From positions 620,001 through 684,000 of the forward strand of contig CALSRS010000001.1 in the NCBI GenBank assembly GCA_943788815.1: a stretch of 64,000 nt of DNA. Direction: 5' to 3'. Numbering within the stretch: position 1 is the first letter of the stretch; each line of letters begins with the position of its first letter. Shown here piece by piece: positions 60,171-64,000 of this stretch. The DNA is from an uncultured Gammaproteobacteria bacterium. GTDB taxonomy: Bacteria > Pseudomonadota > Gammaproteobacteria > Eutrophobiales > Eutrophobiaceae. The position numbers were made by a program, and so were the translations under genes. The notes beneath the pieces were generated by a model. The model did no database searches. It was not told where the DNA came from and worked only from the letters and a program-made list of their open reading frames with translations.

Positions 60171-60294
60171 TTCATGGAGTGTACAACGAATTGCGCCCCT
60201 TTCCATATTTTTTACACCACTGTAGGGCTCTTTACTTATGAATTGTTAAAATCCATTAATAATTAGGCATATTTATGTGCTTAAAACATGTAGG

Positions 60295-61974
60295 TTAATT
60301 GTCATCATCAGGCGCCAGATAAACGCGCCTCCCTGCAACATAGGCCTCCAGGGCTTTAATATCCTTAATCTCAGCCTCTTTTACGCTAAGAATATCATCA
60401 GATATTATAATAAAATCTGCGAATTTCCCGGGTTCTATCGAACCGGTAACATTTTCATTAAACATCATGTAGGCATTATTCAGGCTCATGACCTTGATGG
60501 CTTGCTGGCGGCTGATTTTTTGATCGATACCAACCGGTCCCAAGTCCTGAGTGTCCCGGGTAACGTAGTAATAAATATTGATAAATGGATTATTGGGTGC
60601 ACCCGGCCAATCACTGCCCCCGGAAACAATAATTCCGGCATCCATCAGATCCTTAATCCGCATGGCACTCTGGAACCGTTCTTTTCCCCAGCGGCGCATG
60701 CTGCCTGAGGCACGTAAGTAAGGTTGAAACTGGGCAGAGACCAACACACCCATATCTTTAATTCTTTTTATCTGGTCATCGTGCACCAGTTGAATATGTT
60801 CAACGATCCATCGCCTGTCTTTGATGCTCCTGTCCATGTCAGCTGCTTCATAGGCGTCAAGAACCAGATCCAGAGTCCTGTCACCTCCCACGTGGATAGA
60901 AGGCCGCCATCCATATGTATTAAACTTTCGAATCGCGGCAATAAAATCTTCAGGCGATAGACGAAGTTGACCAATATTTCCACTACCAGAGTTGCTGTAT
61001 GGTTCTCTCATCCAGTCCCCGGGGTTATATTCGGCAACACCATCAATTCTTAACCATTCATCTCCAAAACCACTAGCCACCCCCCAGGGTGACAACATGT
61101 CATCAATCTTGTTTTCTTCACCGGCATTTATCTCCAGGCCAATATTCATCCGTAAGGTCAACGCACCTTCGCGCCAGAGCTCAAAATAGGCCTGCATTAC
61201 ATCTGGATACAATTGCAGATCTCGAATACCAGTCAAACCTTTGGCATTTTGCTCGGCCTGAATAACTTTGATTAATTCTTTTTTTTCCACCAGCGTGGGT
61301 TGCGGCACAATCCGGGCAGCAAAAATCATAACTGCCGCGGGCTGACCTGTAACCAGGCCTGTGGGAATACCTGAATTATCGCGGTGAACAATGACTCTAG
61401 GTGGCGCATCAGTATCCAGCCCTATGCCCAGGGCCTGCAATGCTGCAGAGTTTAAATGTATGCGGCTACGGGTTTCATAAATAACAATAGGATTGGATTG
61501 TGCGATCTCATCTAGCTCGGCCCGGGTGGGCCCACGTAGTTCTACCAGGCTATTTTCACTCCAACTCATGGTGGTGTATATAGTTTCCCCGTATCCAGCA
61601 GACACGACCGCCGTCTTTAATCGTGAAAACATATCCTCCAGAGATTTGATCTCCTTAAGATCAACCCCTCGTAATGTCAATAAACCCACATGGTATTGAT
61701 GATTATGGTTATCCATTAGTCCCGGCAATACCGTGTGCCCTGCCAGGTCCACCTTATTTGTCGACGCGCCGGCTAATGAAAGAATATCTCTGGATACACC
61801 AATTGATTGAAATTTACCATCACGTACAGAGAAGGCCTCAGCAAGCTGATACTTATTATCGATGGTGACAACCTGACCATTATAGTAAATAGTATCTGGT
61901 ATTTGACCTGCCATGGATTGAGCCATGCAGTCGTGGCACAGAAAAATCAGACCTAAGGCAATCAACCGAGACAT
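60295..61974 (-). CDS. Secreted YtcJ-like amidohydrolase
   Basis: 559-aa metal-dependent hydrolase of the amidohydrolase_3 (YtcJ/LAF) family. Signal peptide about 1-18 (LIALGLIFLCHDCMA) predicts periplasmic location. Composite beta-sandwich with DTIYYNGQVVTID, metal ligands in GLMDNHNHQYH, IHVGGDRTLD, VEHIQLV and SGGSDWPG near residue 440. The TTG three codons upstream is in frame, but ATG 61974 has CGGG about nine bases upstream. Substrate unknown. Starts 15 bp after doxX. Confidence 0.92.
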   Translation of the reverse strand: MSRLIALGLIFLCHDCMAQSMAGQIPDTIYYNGQVVTIDNKYQLAEAFSVRDGKFQSIGVSRDILSLAGASTNKVDLAGHTVLPGLMDNHNHQYHVGLLTLRGVDLKEIKSLEDMFSRLKTAVVSAGYGETIYTTMSWSENSLVELRGPTRAELDEIAQSNPIVIYETRSRIHLNSAALQALGIGLDTDAPPRVIVHRDNSGIPTGLVTGQPAAVMIFAARIVPQPTLVEKKELIKVIQAEQNAKGLTGIRDLQLYPDVMQAYFELWREGALTLRMNIGLEINAGEENKIDDMLSPWGVASGFGDEWLRIDGVAEYNPGDWMREPYSNSGSGNIGQLRLSPEDFIAAIRKFNTYGWRPSIHVGGDRTLDLVLDAYEAADMDRSIKDRRWIVEHIQLVHDDQIKRIKDMGVLVSAQFQPYLRASGSMRRWGKERFQSAMRIKDLMDAGIIVSGGSDWPGAPNNPFINIYYYVTRDTQDLGPVGIDQKISRQQAIKVMSLNNAYMMFNENVTGSIEPGKFADFIIISDDILSVKEAEIKDIKALEAYVAGRRVYLAPDDDN

Positions 61975-61989
61975 ATGGAACAACCCGTC

Positions 61990-62436
61990 TTAATCAGTTT
62001 TTTTTCCGAATAGTTTCGCATCCAGGCTGAACGGTCCCGGACCATAGGCAAAGATAGCCATAAAAACAAGAAAATATACCGTGGCCAGTTCACCGCCGTT
62101 AAAGGTGGGGAACCATGCCGCATGTGATGACAGATAGGCCATAACCATGAGGATGGCCGTTAAAAGGGCTGCAGGACGGGTAAACAAGCCGAGTATAATC
62201 AACAGCCCGACATAAAATTCAATAACGCCAGCCACAAACAGCATATTAATTCCAACATCTATCCCAAAAAAATCTTTGCCACCGGTAAGGGCTTGTGCTC
62301 TCTCACCAAACATCTTTCCATATCCATGACCAAACACCATCATGATCCCACATCCTATCCTTAGACACTCCCAACTGATGGTCTGGATCTTGTTTGCGAT
62401 AGATTCAAGCCTGGCATTGATTGAAGTAAAGATCAT
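61990..62436 (-). CDS. DoxX family membrane protein
   Basis: 148-aa protein with four membrane helices. LRIGCGIMMVFGHGYGKMFG, NMLFVAGVIEFYVGLLIILGLFTRPAALL and YFLVFMAIFAYGPGPFSLD are the DoxX/SURF4-like signature. In Acidianus the name-giver is a thiosulfate:quinone oxidoreductase subunit, but most homologues have no known role. Upstream of the amidohydrolase and cotranscribed with it. Confidence 0.92.
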   Translation of the reverse strand: MIFTSINARLESIANKIQTISWECLRIGCGIMMVFGHGYGKMFGERAQALTGGKDFFGIDVGINMLFVAGVIEFYVGLLIILGLFTRPAALLTAILMVMAYLSSHAAWFPTFNGGELATVYFLVFMAIFAYGPGPFSLDAKLFGKKTD

Positions 62437-62457
62437 TGTTTGCTCCTTGGTCAGTTT

Positions 62458-62559
62458 TTAATAGATAGTATCGGGGACAGAAGACAGCTTTTGTTGAGCT
62501 GAAAGTGGAGCAGCAACTAGCAACAATAAAACTATGGTTCCATATATTCGATTGCTCAA
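62458..62559 (-). pseudogene. 33-codon remnant resembling an exported amidohydrolase N-terminus
   Basis: TTG-started frame (TTG at 62559-62557, stop at 62458): a hydrophobic signal-peptide-like core GTIVLLLLVAAPLSAQ, then QKLSSVPDTIY and stop. The last residues match the mature start of the nearby amidohydrolase (IPDTIYYNG). Best read as the leftover of a second, truncated amidohydrolase, or a very small secreted peptide. AGGA about 13 bases upstream is a possible ribosome binding site. It ends 21 bases before doxX starts. Confidence 0.45.
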
Positions 62560-62651
62560 ATGTTTTTTTTTCCTGATTTTAGTATTTAACTAGGGCCTAG
62601 CGAGTCATATTGTGCCAATTTTCAAGCTAATCATAGAACAAATAGCGCTGG

Positions 62652-62729
62652 CTTGCATACCACAACTTAAGCCGTAATATTAATATTTCCTTTAATTTAA
62701 CAAGTAAATGTTTAAAATCAGTATGCAAG
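62652..62729. repeat. Long-range inverted repeat upstream of the dehydrogenase
   Basis: CTTGCATAC (62652-62660) and its exact reverse complement GTATGCAAG (62721-62729), separated by 60 AT-rich bases, in the 269 bp before the D-2-hydroxyacid dehydrogenase gene. May be paired operator half-sites or the stem of a leader RNA. TTGCAT...TAATAT here could also be a weak promoter. Nothing else supported in 62560-62828. Confidence 0.4.
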
Positions 62730-62828
62730 TATTATGAAATCTTCAGCAACACCTTAAAAATTATTTAAGTTAAATAAATATTTCCATATAGTGGGACTTA
62801 TAAGGTTTAACTAACACAGGCAATCAAT

Positions 62829-63965
62829 ATGATTAAATTCAAAATTAAATATGCAATTATTATTGCACTTGGCATTTCTCCGATTGCATCACTACAAGCA
62901 CAGAATCTAGACCAGCAAACCGCCTTATTGGTCGAGGAACTGAGACTGGAAGAATCTGATATGGCGATGAGGGATCTCCCACGCTGGAAAAAACCGGATA
63001 AAGTCTATATAAATATCTCAAGATTTACCCCTGACAGCGAAGAACAAAAAATGATGCTCGACGCGGCGAGAGAGGTAGCGGGTGATGTGGAAATCATCCC
63101 TGTTAAGAATAATCTGGATGAGGAAATCGTAAATAACATGGAGGTATTAATTAGTCGCTGCGACATCGATGACATGCTGAATGCGAAAAACCTTCTTTGG
63201 TTTCAACATTCAGCCCATGGTGTAGATGATTGTCTAACACCTGACACAATAAGAAAGGACTTTGTCCTCACCAATGCACAGCATACCTCGGGACCACCCA
63301 TAGCTGAGCATGTCATAGGCATGATAATGATGATGAGTCGGGGCTTGCTACAACTACATTCGGCCCAGATAGAGCATAATTGGATCCGTCGTGCTTCAGG
63401 TATACCCATAATTGAAATCAAGGGTAAAACATTGCTTGTAGCAGGACTTGGAGGCATAGGCACAGCTGTAGCATACAGGGCCCACGCCCTAGGGATGCGT
63501 GTATTGGCAACGCGTAACTCCAGCCGGAGTGGACCTGATTTTGTTGAATACGTAGGACTGTCTGATGAATTATATGAACTTTCCAAACAGGCTGACGTGG
63601 TCGTAAATACCCTGCCCATGACACCAGATACGGCTGGCTTATTTAATAAACAGTTTTTCGACACGGTAAAGAAAGGCGCCTATTACATATCTGTAGGCAG
63701 AGGCGAGACCACGGTAACCAGTGACCTGATAGACGCCCTTAAGGATGGTAGACTGACCGCCGCTGGCCTTGATGTGACCGTTCCTGAACCCTTACCCAGT
63801 GATCATGAACTGTGGACCTTACCCAATATTATAATCACACCGCATATTGCGGCCCTTACTGATCAAGGTCGCTGGCGGCGTTGGCTAGTCGTCAGGGAAA
63901 ACCTGAGACGATATATCAATGGAGACAAGCTCCTGAATGTTGTTAACAAGGAATTGGGATATTAA
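62829..63965 (+). CDS. D-2-hydroxyacid dehydrogenase with N-terminal signal peptide
   Basis: 378-aa NAD(P)-dependent dehydrogenase of the D-isomer 2-hydroxyacid family. Signal peptide about 1-24 (SPIASLQA) is followed by the catalytic domain. Nucleotide-binding GLGGIG at 206-211, with TRNSS after the second strand suggesting NADP use; catalytic Arg291 (SVGRGE), Glu320 (VPEPLP) and His339 (TPHIAA) are all kept. A cofactor-using dehydrogenase in the periplasm would be odd. It may be retained as an unusual exported enzyme, or the signal is an uncleaved anchor. Substrate unknown. Confidence 0.9.
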   Translation: MIKFKIKYAIIIALGISPIASLQAQNLDQQTALLVEELRLEESDMAMRDLPRWKKPDKVYINISRFTPDSEEQKMMLDAAREVAGDVEIIPVKNNLDEEIVNNMEVLISRCDIDDMLNAKNLLWFQHSAHGVDDCLTPDTIRKDFVLTNAQHTSGPPIAEHVIGMIMMMSRGLLQLHSAQIEHNWIRRASGIPIIEIKGKTLLVAGLGGIGTAVAYRAHALGMRVLATRNSSRSGPDFVEYVGLSDELYELSKQADVVVNTLPMTPDTAGLFNKQFFDTVKKGAYYISVGRGETTVTSDLIDALKDGRLTAAGLDVTVPEPLPSDHELWTLPNIIITPHIAALTDQGRWRRWLVVRENLRRYINGDKLLNVVNKELGY

Positions 63966-63978
63966 TAGTTTGTGATGT

Positions 63979-64000
63979 GGGAGTGTCATTGCTCACTCCC
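63979..64000 (+). terminator. Probable terminator stem at window end
   Basis: GGGAGTG (63979-63985) and CACTCCC (63994-64000) form a perfect 7-bp stem with an 8-base loop, 13 bases after the dehydrogenase stop. The window ends at the stem, so any U-tract is not visible. Confidence 0.5.

Overview
The window looks like chromosome of a gammaproteobacterium of moderate, slightly AT-rich composition, possibly marine or salt-exposed. Supporting evidence is the pyrG-kdsA-eno order, rdgC, yajQ, a DUF3301 gene beside apbE, a monomeric isocitrate dehydrogenase, and separate nuoC and nuoD. Several sodium/proton-related systems sit close together (nhaA, an Mrp-like antiporter locus, complex I). I cannot name a genus. 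No tRNA, rRNA, CRISPR array, transposase or phage gene was seen.

Layout. 1-4 kb: core genes pyrG, kdsA and eno on the minus strand. 4-10 kb (minus): a stress and repair group with a BaeSR-like two-component system, a Rieske oxygenase, OsmC, 3-methyladenine glycosylase, an Mpo1-like protein and an acetyltransferase. A CpxR-type direct repeat lies just upstream of the sensor kinase. 10-15 kb (minus): small membrane proteins, a malate/succinate-CoA ligase-like pair with altered motifs, then metZ. The metZ leader carries a promoter, a SAM-II-like riboswitch and an intrinsic terminator in that order. rdgC follows. 16-23 kb (plus): nhaA, a broken GFA gene and a run of small accessory genes (methyltransferase, SGNH hydrolase, DUF2059, DUF427, YjbR-like, DUF1801, two GNATs). 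23-27.5 kb (plus): icd, apbE, DUF3301 and yajQ.

27.5-35 kb (minus): an Mrp-like cation/proton antiporter operon in the order E, F, G, A'B fusion, C, D, D, small membrane protein, D. It has no full MnhA but three antiporter-like subunits. 35-37 kb (plus): a SCO1-type copper chaperone overlapping an unusual gene that fuses a complete periplasmic PCuAC copper chaperone to a complete phosphatidylserine decarboxylase. 37-42 kb (minus): a PEBP-like protein, a MarR regulator, a UbiD-family decarboxylase and a tandem CaiB/BaiF CoA-transferase whose first half has lost its catalytic acid. 42-57 kb (minus): a complete 14-gene nuo operon (A to N) with a good sigma-70 promoter. 57-64 kb: an exported metabolic group of a Tat-type molybdenum hydroxylase pair (IorAB-like), a secreted amidohydrolase, DoxX, a 33-codon remnant resembling the amidohydrolase N-terminus, and a D-2-hydroxyacid dehydrogenase with a signal peptide.

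How it fits together. Much of the window concerns energy conversion: complex I, the Mrp-like antiporter and NhaA couple respiration to proton and sodium gradients, and SCO1/PCuAC suggests copper supply to a terminal oxidase. The rest is biosynthesis plus substrate-specific catabolic modules whose substrates cannot be read from sequence. The strongest candidates for undescribed biology are the PCuAC-PSD fusion, the metZ SAM-II-type attenuator outside the Alphaproteobacteria, the half-dead CoA-transferase with UbiD, and the exported dehydrogenase group.
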